Assembly (NCBI GenBank): GCA_031254385.1 | Contig: JAIRUO010000118.1 | Span: forward strand, 1 to 6,784 | Length of the DNA stretch: 6,784 nt | Direction: 5' to 3' | Origin: Treponema sp. | GTDB lineage: Bacteria; Spirochaetota; Spirochaetia; Treponematales; Breznakiellaceae | In this document: positions 1 through 6,529 of the stretch, one piece after another | Layout of the letters: each line of letters opens with the position of its first letter | Numbering within the stretch: position 1 is the first letter of the stretch | The notes under the pieces: generated by a model | Databases searched by the model: none | What the model was told of the DNA's origin: nothing | What the model saw: only the letters and a program-made list of their open reading frames with translations | Program-made: the position numbers and the translations under genes

Positions 1-9
1 TTATTATCG

Positions 10-15
10 AAGGAG
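10..15 (+). promoter_or_regulatory. Ribosome binding site of rimP
   Basis: AAGGAG lies only 3 nt before the ATG at 19. The spacing is shorter than the usual 5-9 nt, but no better in-frame start is visible and the protein aligns with RimP from its first residues. The upstream promoter is outside the window. Confidence 0.6.
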
Positions 16-18
16 CTG

Positions 19-519
19 ATGAAGTTTACCGTCCGGGTTACAGACGCCATTTACGATACCCTGGAGCCTGTTGCACGGGGGCTGGGAATGGTAATGCTGG
101 AGCTTACCGTATTCCAGCATAAGGGTAGGGGAGGGAGTTCCGGGAGCGTTCAGGTACGGGTTGCGATCTATAAGGCCGGGGAGAACATAGGGGTGGACGA
201 CTGCTCCCGTTTCCATAAGGCAATTCTGCCCAGGCTGGAACTGGCCTATCCAGGAAAGGACCTTTACCTGGAAGTGTCGTCTCCGGGTATAGGACGGCTC
301 ATAAAAGATGGCAATGAAATGGTTCATTTTATTGGCCGGAGCATCAAATGCTATACGGCATTGAATAACGCAACGGCATTGCAGAATGCCGATGGGGGCG
401 GCTGGATTGGAGGCATACTCTGCTCCGCCGATGAAAAAGGGATTACCCTGGAAACAGGGGATGGAATAATCGCTTTGTCTTATGAAGTTATCGCTAAGGC
501 AAAGCTAGAGAATATTTGA
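19..519 (+). CDS. rimP: Ribosome maturation factor RimP
   Basis: RimP is a cytoplasmic factor that binds the free 30S subunit and is needed for its late maturation. This 166-residue protein has the usual length. The N-terminal alpha/beta domain contains the family landmarks: LEPVARGLGM near residues 15-24, a beta strand SVQVRVAIYK, then DDCSRFHKAI and YLEVSSPGIGRLIK, which match the family pattern of a D-C-x3-S/H-x-x-I helix followed by LEVSSPG. The C-terminal half (about residues 105-166) fits the small SH3-like barrel, ending in a strand and short helix (ALSYEVIAKAKLENI). A short Gly/Ser-rich loop (GRGGSSGS) sits before the SVQVR strand. It is the first gene of the run, placed directly before nusA as in most bacteria, with 26 nt between its stop and the nusA start. 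Identification rests on motifs and context together. Confidence 0.93.
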   Translation: MKFTVRVTDAIYDTLEPVARGLGMVMLELTVFQHKGRGGSSGSVQVRVAIYKAGENIGVDDCSRFHKAILPRLELAYPGKDLYLEVSSPGIGRLIKDGNEMVHFIGRSIKCYTALNNATALQNADGGGWIGGILCSADEKGITLETGDGIIALSYEVIAKAKLENI

Positions 520-532
520 AAAACTGGGAGAC

Positions 533-538
533 AGGAGG
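533..538 (+). promoter_or_regulatory. Ribosome binding site that fixes the nusA start
   Basis: AGGAGG is a full Shine-Dalgarno core, 7 nt before GTG 546. It decides the start: the longer reading frame opening at TTG 516 lies upstream of this site, overlaps the rimP stop codon, and would add ten residues not typical of NusA. Confidence 0.85.
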
Positions 539-545
539 ATCTACC

Positions 546-2018
546 GTGGCAACGGATATGTCGGATGCGATTCGCCAGCTTATACAGGACAGAGGTATGT
601 CCGAAGAGCTCATATACAGGACTATTGAAAATACCCTCCTTGCGGCATATAAACGCAAATTTGGCAGAGATGATAACGCGATTGTCCGGTTCAGCGATGA
701 TAGGGAAGTCTCAATTTATGCCAAAAAGATAATTGTTGACGGAGTAGTTGACGGAGTAGAAGAGGTGTTAGAGATCGACCTGGAAGAAGCCAGAGAATTG
801 AATCCTGACGCGGATATAGGCGATGAATTGTTAATCGAGTTAAACCCGAAGGATTTTGACAGGGTTTCGGTTCAGAGCGCAAAGCAGACCGCTCACCAGT
901 CCATACGAGAAATTCAGAAAGACAGCCTTTATTCAGAATATAAGGATAAAGTTGGAGAGATAATAATCGGTTATTATCAGCGGGAGCGGAACGGGACTAT
1001 TTATGTTGACCTTGGAAGAATGGAAGGCATACTTCCAAAAAAATTCCAGTCGCCCAGGGAAGTGTACCATGTGAATGACCGCATCAAAGCCCTTATAACC
1101 GAAGTAAACAAAACCCCGGCGGGTTTGCAGGTTGTTCTGTCCAGGACGCATACGGAATTTGTCAGGGCAATTTTTGAGCTGGAAGTACCGGAAATTTACG
1201 ATAAAACCGTTGAAATTCATAAAATAGTGAGGGAAGCGGGCTATAGGACAAAACTGGCGGTTTATTCCAACAGGGATGATGTTGATCCTGTCGGGGCCTG
1301 CGTGGGCCTTAAAGGAGTCAGGATACTCGCAATCATAAAAGAACTGGAAGGGGAAAAAATCGACATACTAAAATACGATCCCGATCCCCGGCGCTTCATA
1401 AAAAATGCCCTTTCCCCTGCGGAAGTGCGGGATGTAATTATTCTGGACGAAGCGAAACATCAGGCACTTGCAGTTGTAAACGAGTCCCAGTTTTCTCTGG
1501 CCATTGGTAAGCAGGGCCTTAACGTGCGCCTGGCCAATAGGCTGGTAGACTGGAATATCGATGTCAAGACAGATACCCAGTTTGAAGAAATGGATATTGC
1601 CGCAGAATCCCGCAGGGCTGTTTCCGAACTCTTTGGGGATTCAGATTCTTACGGCGAAGAATTTTCCCGCATCTCGGAGCTTCCCGGCGTTGATAATGCT
1701 GTGGCCCAGGCTCTGCTGGACAATAACATCGACTTTATAGAAGATTTCCTTGCCCTGTCCGAAGAAGAGCTTACAGGCATTACAACGATTTCTGCTGGGC
1801 AGCTTGATACGCTAAGGAAATTAATCGAAGAATATGTTGAAATAGTTGAGGAAGAGGAGGAAGAAACGGAGGATGTGGAGGCGCCTGCTGAGGAAGAAGC
1901 AGCGGAGGGGGAAGAATACCAGTGCCCCGAATGCGGAGCAAAGATAACTGTGGATATGACTGCCTGTCCGAATTGCGGAATTGGGCTGAGTTTTGAGTAT
2001 GAGGAAGAGGACGAGTAA
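546..2018 (+). CDS. nusA: Transcription factor NusA with C-terminal zinc ribbon
   Basis: NusA binds RNA polymerase and nascent RNA, affecting pausing, termination and antitermination. With the GTG start the protein has 490 residues. Domains in order: an N-terminal polymerase-binding domain (about 1-125), an S1 domain (about 136-200, GEIIIGYYQRERNGTIYVDL), and two KH domains with loops GLKG (254-257) and GKQG (321-324); PDPRRFIKNALSPAEV is a classic NusA segment between them. About residues 376-432 resemble one helix-hairpin-helix repeat (ISELPGVDNAVAQALL). A run very rich in Glu follows (about 434-457), then a zinc ribbon with cysteines 460, 463, 474 and 477 (CPEC-x10-CPNC) and an acidic tail. 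E. coli NusA instead ends in two acidic repeats without a ribbon. The acidic codons at the very end, GAGGAAGAGG, may also serve as the weak ribosome site of infB, 6 nt downstream of the stop. Confidence 0.96.
   Translation: MATDMSDAIRQLIQDRGMSEELIYRTIENTLLAAYKRKFGRDDNAIVRFSDDREVSIYAKKIIVDGVVDGVEEVLEIDLEEARELNPDADIGDELLIELNPKDFDRVSVQSAKQTAHQSIREIQKDSLYSEYKDKVGEIIIGYYQRERNGTIYVDLGRMEGILPKKFQSPREVYHVNDRIKALITEVNKTPAGLQVVLSRTHTEFVRAIFELEVPEIYDKTVEIHKIVREAGYRTKLAVYSNRDDVDPVGACVGLKGVRILAIIKELEGEKIDILKYDPDPRRFIKNALSPAEVRDVIILDEAKHQALAVVNESQFSLAIGKQGLNVRLANRLVDWNIDVKTDTQFEEMDIAAESRRAVSELFGDSDSYGEEFSRISELPGVDNAVAQALLDNNIDFIEDFLALSEEELTGITTISAGQLDTLRKLIEEYVEIVEEEEEETEDVEAPAEEEAAEGEEYQCPECGAKITVDMTACPNCGIGLSFEYEEEDE
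1923..1976 (+). other. C4 zinc-ribbon segment of NusA
   Basis: This stretch encodes residues 460-477 with the pattern C-P-E-C-G-x9-C-P-N-C, followed by Gly. It has the spacing of a rubredoxin-like zinc ribbon. It sits after a Glu-rich linker, so it is probably a small independently folded knob. Zinc binding is inferred from the four cysteines only. Confidence 0.85.
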
Positions 2019-2024
2019 AATAAT

Positions 2025-4997
2025 ATGGCTCAGGAAACTGAAAACGTACAAAAACCCAAGGCGGAGCTAATAAAAAAAGCTCGTTCGGACTTTAGTCAAA
2101 CGAACTTTAGTTCGATGGACCCTAATCCAAAAGACAATAGTCCTACAGACTTGAGTCCAACGGACACTAGTTCAAAGGATAATGATCCAAAGGACTTAGG
2201 TCAAACGAACTTAAGTCGGACGGACTTCAGTCCGACGAACCTTGGTCGATCGGACTTTAGTCCAACGAACACTGGTTCGACGAACACTGGTTCGAATGAT
2301 CCTGAATCGCCCGAGACTGTAAAGCCATCTGCTTCTCCCGAACACGGAGAACGCCGCAAGGTTATTGTTGTTAAAAAGAAAACGTCTTCTGGGGCTCCGG
2401 CCACTGCTGTCCCTCATGCCGGTACCAGTGCCAAAGCTCCAAAAAAAGTTCAGCCTAAAGTTATTACAGCCAAGGTTCCCGGAACAGAGGACGCTCCTTC
2501 AACTGAAGCTAAAACTCCAGAGAATGTGCAGACCCCCGCTCCGGCTACTGGAAAAAAACAGGACGAAAAACATGAAACTTCCAGGCATCAGGATCAGGTA
2601 CCAGGGGAGAAACATCAGACAGTAAGCGAAAACCCCAAGGAAGGCAATGAGGCAAGTTCATTTACTATATCCCAGCGGCCTGCAGCCGTTGCCGGTAAGG
2701 TTGGAGGCAAATTTGTAGGCCCCAGGCCTCCAAGAACCGAAAGGCAGGGGCAGTCTCAAACATCAAACCGGACAGGTGATTCCCGGATCAAGGATACACG
2801 AACCGGCGATTCACGTATCCATGATCAACGAGCCGGCGATCAACGAACAGGCGATCAGCGAATCGGAGATCAACGAATCGGAGATTCGAGGACTCCGCAA
2901 GGTCAAACAGGCAGCCGTCCACCTTTCCGGGGTGGAGACCGAGCTCCCGGCCAGGGACGTCCCTTTGGCAATAATCAAGGCGCAAATAGAACGGGTTTCC
3001 GTCCTCATACTGGCGCGAACCAGCGTCCCGGATTTGGCCCCCGCCCTGGAGGGCAGCGGCCTGGGACGGGAAGACCTGGAACTACTCAGACCCCTCCGCC
3101 TCTCCCCGAAGGAAAAGGACTGGGGAAAAAGACCTTTAAGGCAAAAAAGCCGCTTTATACCCGGAAGGAAAAAGAACTGGAAATGGAGGAGAAATTCTCC
3201 CAGACCAAAAAGAAGATAACCCAGGTAGCCAACCCCATACCCAAATCCATTGAGATTATGGAAGTTGTTTCCGTATCAGAAATAGCCCGAAAAATGAACC
3301 TCAAGGCGTCGAATATCATTCAGAAGCTCATGAGCATGGGGATGATGGTAACCATTAATCAGCAAATTGATGCAGAAACCGCCTCCATATTGGCCTCAGA
3401 ATACGGAACAGAAGTAAAAATAATAAGCTTGTATGATGAAACCCTGATAGAGACATCTTCAGACGACGCCGCGTCATTGAGTCCGCGCCCGCCGGTGGTT
3501 ACCGTTATGGGCCATGTTGACCACGGCAAGACCAAACTTCTTGATGCCATCCGCAGCGCTGACGTGGTCTCAGGAGAATTTGGCGGCATTACCCAGCACA
3601 TAGGCGCGTACATCGTGGAAACTCCACATGGAAGAATTACCTTCCTAGATACTCCGGGCCACGAAGCCTTTACCCGCATGAGGGCAAGGGGCGCACAGGT
3701 AACCGACATTGTTGTGCTGGTAGTCGCCGCGGACGATGGGGTAATGCCTCAGACCATTGAAGCCTTGAATCATGCCAAGGAAGCGGATGTTCCCATTATT
3801 GTAGCGATTAACAAAATCGACAAACCCGAAGCAAATCCCGATAGGGTCAAAAGCCAGTTATCCGACCTTGGCCTTATGCCCGAAGACTGGGGCGGTCAGA
3901 CCATTTTTGTGCAAGTGTCAGCCTTAAAAAAAGAAGGCATAGACAAGCTTATTGACGCCATACTCTTGCAGGCTGAAATTCTCGATCTCAGGGCAAACTA
4001 CAACCGCAGCGCGGAAGGTAAAATTCTTGAATCCAAGATCGATCACGGCCGGGGAATTGTCGCTACGGTAATTGTGGAAAATGGAAGCCTCCGTATAGGC
4101 GATTCATTTGTGGCCGGGATATGGCCGGGAAAAGTGCGAGCCCTATTCAGCGACAAGGGCGAGAAACTGGACGAGGCGACTCCTTCCATGCCCATCGAAG
4201 TTTTGGGTTTTGAAGGAATACCAAATGCCGGCGATCCCCTTCAGGTTGTTGATGATGAAAGAACGGCCCGCGGTATATCAAATAAACGCCAGGAATTAAA
4301 ACGCTTTGAAGATGCCAAAAATATTAAGAAGATAACCATAGACAATCTTCACGTTATGATAAGCGATGGCGAAATACAGGAACTCAAGGTTATTATCAAG
4401 GCCGATGTCCAGGGTTCTGCGGAAGCGTTACGATCCAGCTTGGAAAAACTTACTACCAAAGAAATCCGGCTCCATGTCATCCAGGCCCTGCCCGGCGCCA
4501 TCAACGAAGGCGATGTGGATCTGGCCATTGCGTCTAACGCCATCATCATTGGCTTTAACGTGCGGCCCACACCCAAGGCTAAGTTACTAGCGGATCAGGA
4601 AAAAGTGGATATACGCAAGTACAATATCATTTACAAGGCTGTAGAAGAGATTGAGCTGGCTATGGAAGGCATGCTAAAGCCCGACACAAAAGAAGAAGTA
4701 ATCGCGACCGTGGAAGTCCGGGATATATTCAAAACGCCAAAATTTGGAATAATTGCTGGCTGTTATGTGCTAACAGGAAAGGTCAGCCGCAGCGCTGGCA
4801 TCAACGTAATACGCGATGGGATTGTTCTGCACCGTGGTAAGATTAGCTCGCTAAGGCGCTTTAAGGATGATGTTCGGGAAGTTGCAGCGGGCTATGATTG
4901 TGGCTTAGGCATTGACGGTTTTGACAATATCCAGACCGGCGATCAGTTTGAAGTCTTTGAAGTTATCGAAGTGGCAAGAAAGTTAAGCAATGGGTGA
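2025..4997 (+). CDS. infB: Translation initiation factor IF2, long repeat-rich form
   Basis: IF2 is the GTPase that brings fMet-tRNA to the 30S subunit and promotes subunit joining. At 990 residues it is about 100 longer than the E. coli protein. The first ~400 residues are low complexity: a pentad array (21-90), the basic motif [10 protein letters not shown] (110-119), a Pro/Ala/Lys linker, a second pentad array (250-289) and a Gly/Arg/Pro-rich segment (about 291-360). The conserved part starts with an IF2_N-type domain (about 408-468). The GTPase domain has G1 GHVDHGKT (496-503), G2 [11 protein letters not shown]3 DTPGH (542-546), G4 NKID (596-599) and G5 SAL (632-634), all intact. Domains II and III follow, then the initiator-tRNA-binding C-terminal domain, with [13 protein letters not shown] and AGYDCGLGI. 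The ATG is 6 nt after the nusA stop with only a weak purine-rich site, so translational coupling is likely. Its end overlaps rbfA by 8 nt. Confidence 0.98.
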   Translation: MAQETENVQKPKAELIKKARSDFSQTNFSSMDPNPKDNSPTDLSPTDTSSKDNDPKDLGQTNLSRTDFSPTNLGRSDFSPTNTGSTNTGSNDPESPETVKPSASPEHGERRKVIVVKKKTSSGAPATAVPHAGTSAKAPKKVQPKVITAKVPGTEDAPSTEAKTPENVQTPAPATGKKQDEKHETSRHQDQVPGEKHQTVSENPKEGNEASSFTISQRPAAVAGKVGGKFVGPRPPRTERQGQSQTSNRTGDSRIKDTRTGDSRIHDQRAGDQRTGDQRIGDQRIGDSRTPQGQTGSRPPFRGGDRAPGQGRPFGNNQGANRTGFRPHTGANQRPGFGPRPGGQRPGTGRPGTTQTPPPLPEGKGLGKKTFKAKKPLYTRKEKELEMEEKFSQTKKKITQVANPIPKSIEIMEVVSVSEIARKMNLKASNIIQKLMSMGMMVTINQQIDAETASILASEYGTEVKIISLYDETLIETSSDDAASLSPRPPVVTVMGHVDHGKTKLLDAIRSADVVSGEFGGITQHIGAYIVETPHGRITFLDTPGHEAFTRMRARGAQVTDIVVLVVAADDGVMPQTIEALNHAKEADVPIIVAINKIDKPEANPDRVKSQLSDLGLMPEDWGGQTIFVQVSALKKEGIDKLIDAILLQAEILDLRANYNRSAEGKILESKIDHGRGIVATVIVENGSLRIGDSFVAGIWPGKVRALFSDKGEKLDEATPSMPIEVLGFEGIPNAGDPLQVVDDERTARGISNKRQELKRFEDAKNIKKITIDNLHVMISDGEIQELKVIIKADVQGSAEALRSSLEKLTTKEIRLHVIQALPGAINEGDVDLAIASNAIIIGFNVRPTPKAKLLADQEKVDIRKYNIIYKAVEEIELAMEGMLKPDTKEEVIATVEVRDIFKTPKFGIIAGCYVLTGKVSRSAGINVIRDGIVLHRGKISSLRRFKDDVREVAAGYDCGLGIDGFDNIQTGDQFEVFEVIEVARKLSNG
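2085..2294 (+). repeat. Array of fourteen 15-bp units in infB encoding pentads
   Basis: Fourteen consecutive 15-bp units encode IF2 residues 21-90. Position 1 is S/T in 10 units, position 2 is D or N in all 14, position 3 is F or L in 8, and position 4 is mostly S or G; typical pentads are [10 protein letters not shown] and SDFSP. This resembles the pentapeptide-repeat consensus [STAV][DN][LF][STR]x. Two units (2265-2279 and 2280-2294) are identical at DNA level; the others diverge. Most units are also dyad-symmetric around unit positions 8-9: unit 2 (CGAACT TT AGTTCG) and unit 10 (CGGACT TC AGTCCG) are perfect. Confidence 0.9.
2772..2891 (+). repeat. Second array of eight 15-bp units in infB
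   Basis: Eight consecutive 15-bp units encode IF2 residues 250-289 as pentads of the form [TIA][GKH]D[SQT]R, for example TGDSR, IGDQR and AGDQR. Asp at position 3 and Arg at position 5 are invariant, giving an alternating-charge tract. The last units ([15 protein letters not shown]) are the most alike, suggesting recent duplication. The unit length equals that of the first array but the motif differs. Confidence 0.9.
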
Positions 4998-5385
4998 GTA
5001 CAGGACAGAAAGAGTAGGGCGTCTTATTCAGGAGAAAATCGGTTCTCTAATCGTAGAAGGCAGAATCAAGGACTCTCGTGTTAATCCCTTTCTTTCAATT
5101 TCACGGGTTTCCGTATCCAGAGATCTGTCCTGGGCAGAAGTCTATGTATCCACATTTAAGCCAGAAGGAAACTTAAGCAGAGGAGTGGCGGGCCTCCAAA
5201 GCGCTGCTGGCTTTATTCAGGCTCAGCTTGCCTCCGTTATGCGCATCAGGAAGACCCCACGCCTCCGTTTTCACGAAGATCCAAGCATCAGGGAAGGATT
5301 TGAAATCGTAAAAAAAATTGAAGAGCTTCATATAAATAATGATACAGAGAGCAGTGAGCAAGGAGAAATGAACAGTGAGCAGTGA
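4990..5385 (+). CDS. rbfA: Ribosome-binding factor A (RbfA)
   Basis: RbfA is a single KH-fold protein that binds the 30S subunit near helix 1 and the decoding region and helps 16S rRNA maturation and cold growth. The 131-residue protein opens with YRTERVGRLIQEKIGSLI, the usual first helix. It continues with FLSISRVSVSRDLSWAEVYVS, the helix-kink-helix SAAGFIQAQLAS, and the terminal strand and helix TPRLRFHEDPSIREGFEIVKKIEEL. The ATG overlaps the infB stop by 8 nt with no good Shine-Dalgarno, so translation is probably coupled to infB. The conserved fold ends near IEELHI; the last ~14 residues (ESSEQGEMNSEQ region) come from a tract of 7-bp repeats, and the TGA stop lies inside that tract. The tail is therefore probably not part of the ancestral protein. 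Confidence 0.95.
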   Translation: MGEYRTERVGRLIQEKIGSLIVEGRIKDSRVNPFLSISRVSVSRDLSWAEVYVSTFKPEGNLSRGVAGLQSAAGFIQAQLASVMRIRKTPRLRFHEDPSIREGFEIVKKIEELHINNDTESSEQGEMNSEQ

Positions 5386-5415
5386 GCAGTGAGCAGTGAG
5401 CAAAGAACAAAGAGC
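5346..5415 (+). repeat. Heptad (7-bp) repeat tract across the rbfA/truB junction
   Basis: Ten 7-bp units run in unbroken phase. Four perfect tandem copies of AGTGAGC occupy 5374-5401. Before them are variants AGAGAGC, AGTGAGC, AAGGAGA and AATGAAC, and after them AAAGAAC and AAAGAGC. The tract encodes the RbfA tail, contains its stop codon (TGA 5383-5385) and supplies the truB start (GTG 5389-5391). Repeats of this general AGTGAGC type recur in various bacterial genomes, from general knowledge; the copy number here is read directly. Confidence 0.9.
5360..5365 (+). promoter_or_regulatory. Shine-Dalgarno-like site stranded upstream of truB
   Basis: AAGGAG is followed 2 nt later by ATG 5368, which is in the truB frame but meets TGA after five codons (MNSEQ). 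The only productive truB start, GTG 5389, is 23 nt downstream of this site, too far for normal use. It may be a relic of the original truB start or just a variant repeat unit. Confidence 0.45.
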
Positions 5416-6384
5416 AACGGTCTCCTGCTGCTGAAAAAAAATCCTGGGCTTACATCTTTTGAGTCTCTTAACATAGTCAAGAAAGCCCTTTCGACAAGAA
5501 AGGTAGGGCACACCGGAACGCTGGATAAATTTGCGTCCGGCATCCTTCTGGTGCTTGTTGGGCAGGCCGGAAAACTCGCCTCATTATTTTCATACTGTAA
5601 AAAAGAATACGAAGGCCGTATCCGTTTTGGAATTGAAACAGATACCCTTGATCCCGAAGGCAAGATAATTAGAGAAGCCGAAATTCCTTCCAGAGAAGCT
5701 GTTGAAGCTGTCCTCAAAGATTTCAGGGGGGAAATACTCCAGGCACCGCCGGCTTATTCGGCAATTCACATTGATGGCGTACGCGCACACGAGCTTACGC
5801 GACAGGGAAAAACCCCTGAAATGAAAAAACGCACTGTTTCTATTTACGAACTGGAACTGCTTTCCTGGGAACCGCCTTTTGCGTGTATCAGAGTTTGCTG
5901 TTCAGCGGGGACTTATATACGTTCATTGGCAAGGGATATCGCGCTGGCAGCGGGAAGCTGCGCCCATTTAGACACACTGGTGCGCACTAGGATTGGGGGG
6001 TTCTCGCTTTCAGAAGCTTTTGACCCAGAGATAGTAGAATCGGGTTCTGAAATTGCACAAGCCGTGGTTAGTTCATTGCGGCCTATCACGCCGGATATCT
6101 TTACGGCGCTGGAGTTGCCGTATGTTTATATAAGCGAAGAACAGGTACGCGCTGTGGGACATGGGCAAGACCTTCAAGGAAATGTTCTTGGAATTCTGGT
6201 TAAGGGTTTGCCGCAGGCCAGTGCGGCAGGTCTTTTTGGGCATATAAATGGGAAAGAAGAATTAGCCGCTGTTCTTGAGCGAAAGGACGGCAAATGGTGT
6301 TACGGCCATGTGTTTGCGGATGTTGCTTTTTCAAAAAGAATCTCACACGGAGGCACAGAGGCACGGAGGGAGAAAGAAAAATAA
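5389..6384 (+). CDS. truB: tRNA pseudouridine-55 synthase TruB
   Basis: TruB converts uridine 55 of the tRNA T-loop to pseudouridine. The catalytic Asp is residue 46 in GHTGTLDKFASG; most bacteria have Pro where this protein has Lys 47. Other family motifs are present: GLLLLKKNPGLTSF, PPAYSAIHIDGVRAHELTRQG and CSAGTYIRSLARDI. About residues 230-316 form the variable C-terminal domain. GTG 5389 is the only usual start codon between the in-frame TGA of rbfA and the conserved GLLLL segment, so it is the start unless the stop is read through. It lies 3 nt after the rbfA stop in the same frame, suggesting reinitiation by ribosomes finishing rbfA. The first nine residues (MSSEQRTKS) come from the 7-bp repeat tract, and the last ~15 (RISHGGTEARREKEK) from an 8-bp repeat, so both ends look repeat-derived. 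At 331 residues it is slightly long. Confidence 0.94.
   Translation: MSSEQRTKSNGLLLLKKNPGLTSFESLNIVKKALSTRKVGHTGTLDKFASGILLVLVGQAGKLASLFSYCKKEYEGRIRFGIETDTLDPEGKIIREAEIPSREAVEAVLKDFRGEILQAPPAYSAIHIDGVRAHELTRQGKTPEMKKRTVSIYELELLSWEPPFACIRVCCSAGTYIRSLARDIALAAGSCAHLDTLVRTRIGGFSLSEAFDPEIVESGSEIAQAVVSSLRPITPDIFTALELPYVYISEEQVRAVGHGQDLQGNVLGILVKGLPQASAAGLFGHINGKEELAAVLERKDGKWCYGHVFADVAFSKRISHGGTEARREKEK
6342..6369 (+). repeat. Left octad (8-bp) repeat tract, inside the truB 3' end
   Basis: CTCA is followed by three octads: CACGGAGG, CACAGAGG and CACGGAGG. Read in the truB frame this gives SHGGTEARRE. Repeats of this CACGGAGG type and protein tails like HGGTEARRE are familiar from many unrelated bacterial genomes, from general knowledge. 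The first 19 bases are the exact reverse complement of 6491-6509. Confidence 0.85.
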
Positions 6385-6445
6385 GATTTTACTGGACCTC
6401 TCCCAGAAAGATAGACAGTATGGACTGGACTAAATCCTAATTCCT

Positions 6446-6509
6446 CCTTGGTGCCTTTGTACCTTAGTGCCTTTGTGTGAGCCTCTTCCTCTCTGTGCCT
6501 CCGTGTGAG
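6446..6509 (-). repeat. Right octad (8-bp) repeat tract, inverted
   Basis: On the + strand the order is CCTTGGTG, CCTTTGTA, CCTTAGTG, CCTTTGTG, then TGAG, then CCTCTTCC, TCTCTGTG, CCTCCGTG and a second TGAG. It is the same family as the left tract in opposite orientation, and longer. It is non-coding, between truB and rpsO. Confidence 0.85.
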
Positions 6510-6529
6510 TAAATTCTTCAATAAGGGTC

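Larger units (their letters stand above)
6342..6509. repeat. Perfect 19-bp inverted repeat framing a 168-bp segment
   Basis: Arms 6342-6360 (CTCACACGGAGGCACAGAG) and 6491-6509 are exact reverse complements with a 130-bp spacer. After a 3-nt offset on the right side the pairing continues for 6 bp (AAGAAT 6336-6341 with ATTCTT 6513-6518). In RNA the arms could form a long stem spanning the truB end and the rpsO leader region. No target-site duplication is obvious and no transposase is encoded. Confidence 0.8.

Noticed and set aside
516..545. Longer nusA beginning at TTG 516
   Set aside because: TTG overlaps the rimP stop, has no ribosome site, and lies upstream of the strong AGGAGG that serves GTG 546.
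2201..2417. Two overlapping minus-strand frames across the first pentad array
   Set aside because: Repeat units with a period divisible by three keep several frames open; the near-palindromic units make the reverse translation look repetitive too. No start signals support them.
2776..3219. A 147-codon + strand frame overlapping infB
   Set aside because: It is an alternate frame kept open by the 15-bp repeat period and GC-rich codons; it has no ribosome site or recognisable family and lies wholly inside the clear infB frame.
5346..5415. CRISPR or direct-repeat array
   Set aside because: Units are 7 bp with no spacers; this is a tandem microsatellite.
5509..5550. Loss of TruB activity because the usual Pro after the catalytic Asp is Lys
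   Set aside because: The catalytic Asp and all other motifs are intact, and Lys at this place seems to be a lineage variant rather than a defect.
5173..5717. Minus-strand frames across the rbfA/truB junction
   Set aside because: They consist of repeated LLTAHCS-type peptide from the heptad tract and antisense of conserved coding sequence.
6300..6521. Minus-strand 73-codon frame over the truB/rpsO gap
   Set aside because: Its sequence is mainly translation of the octad repeats, and it has no family resemblance or ribosome site.
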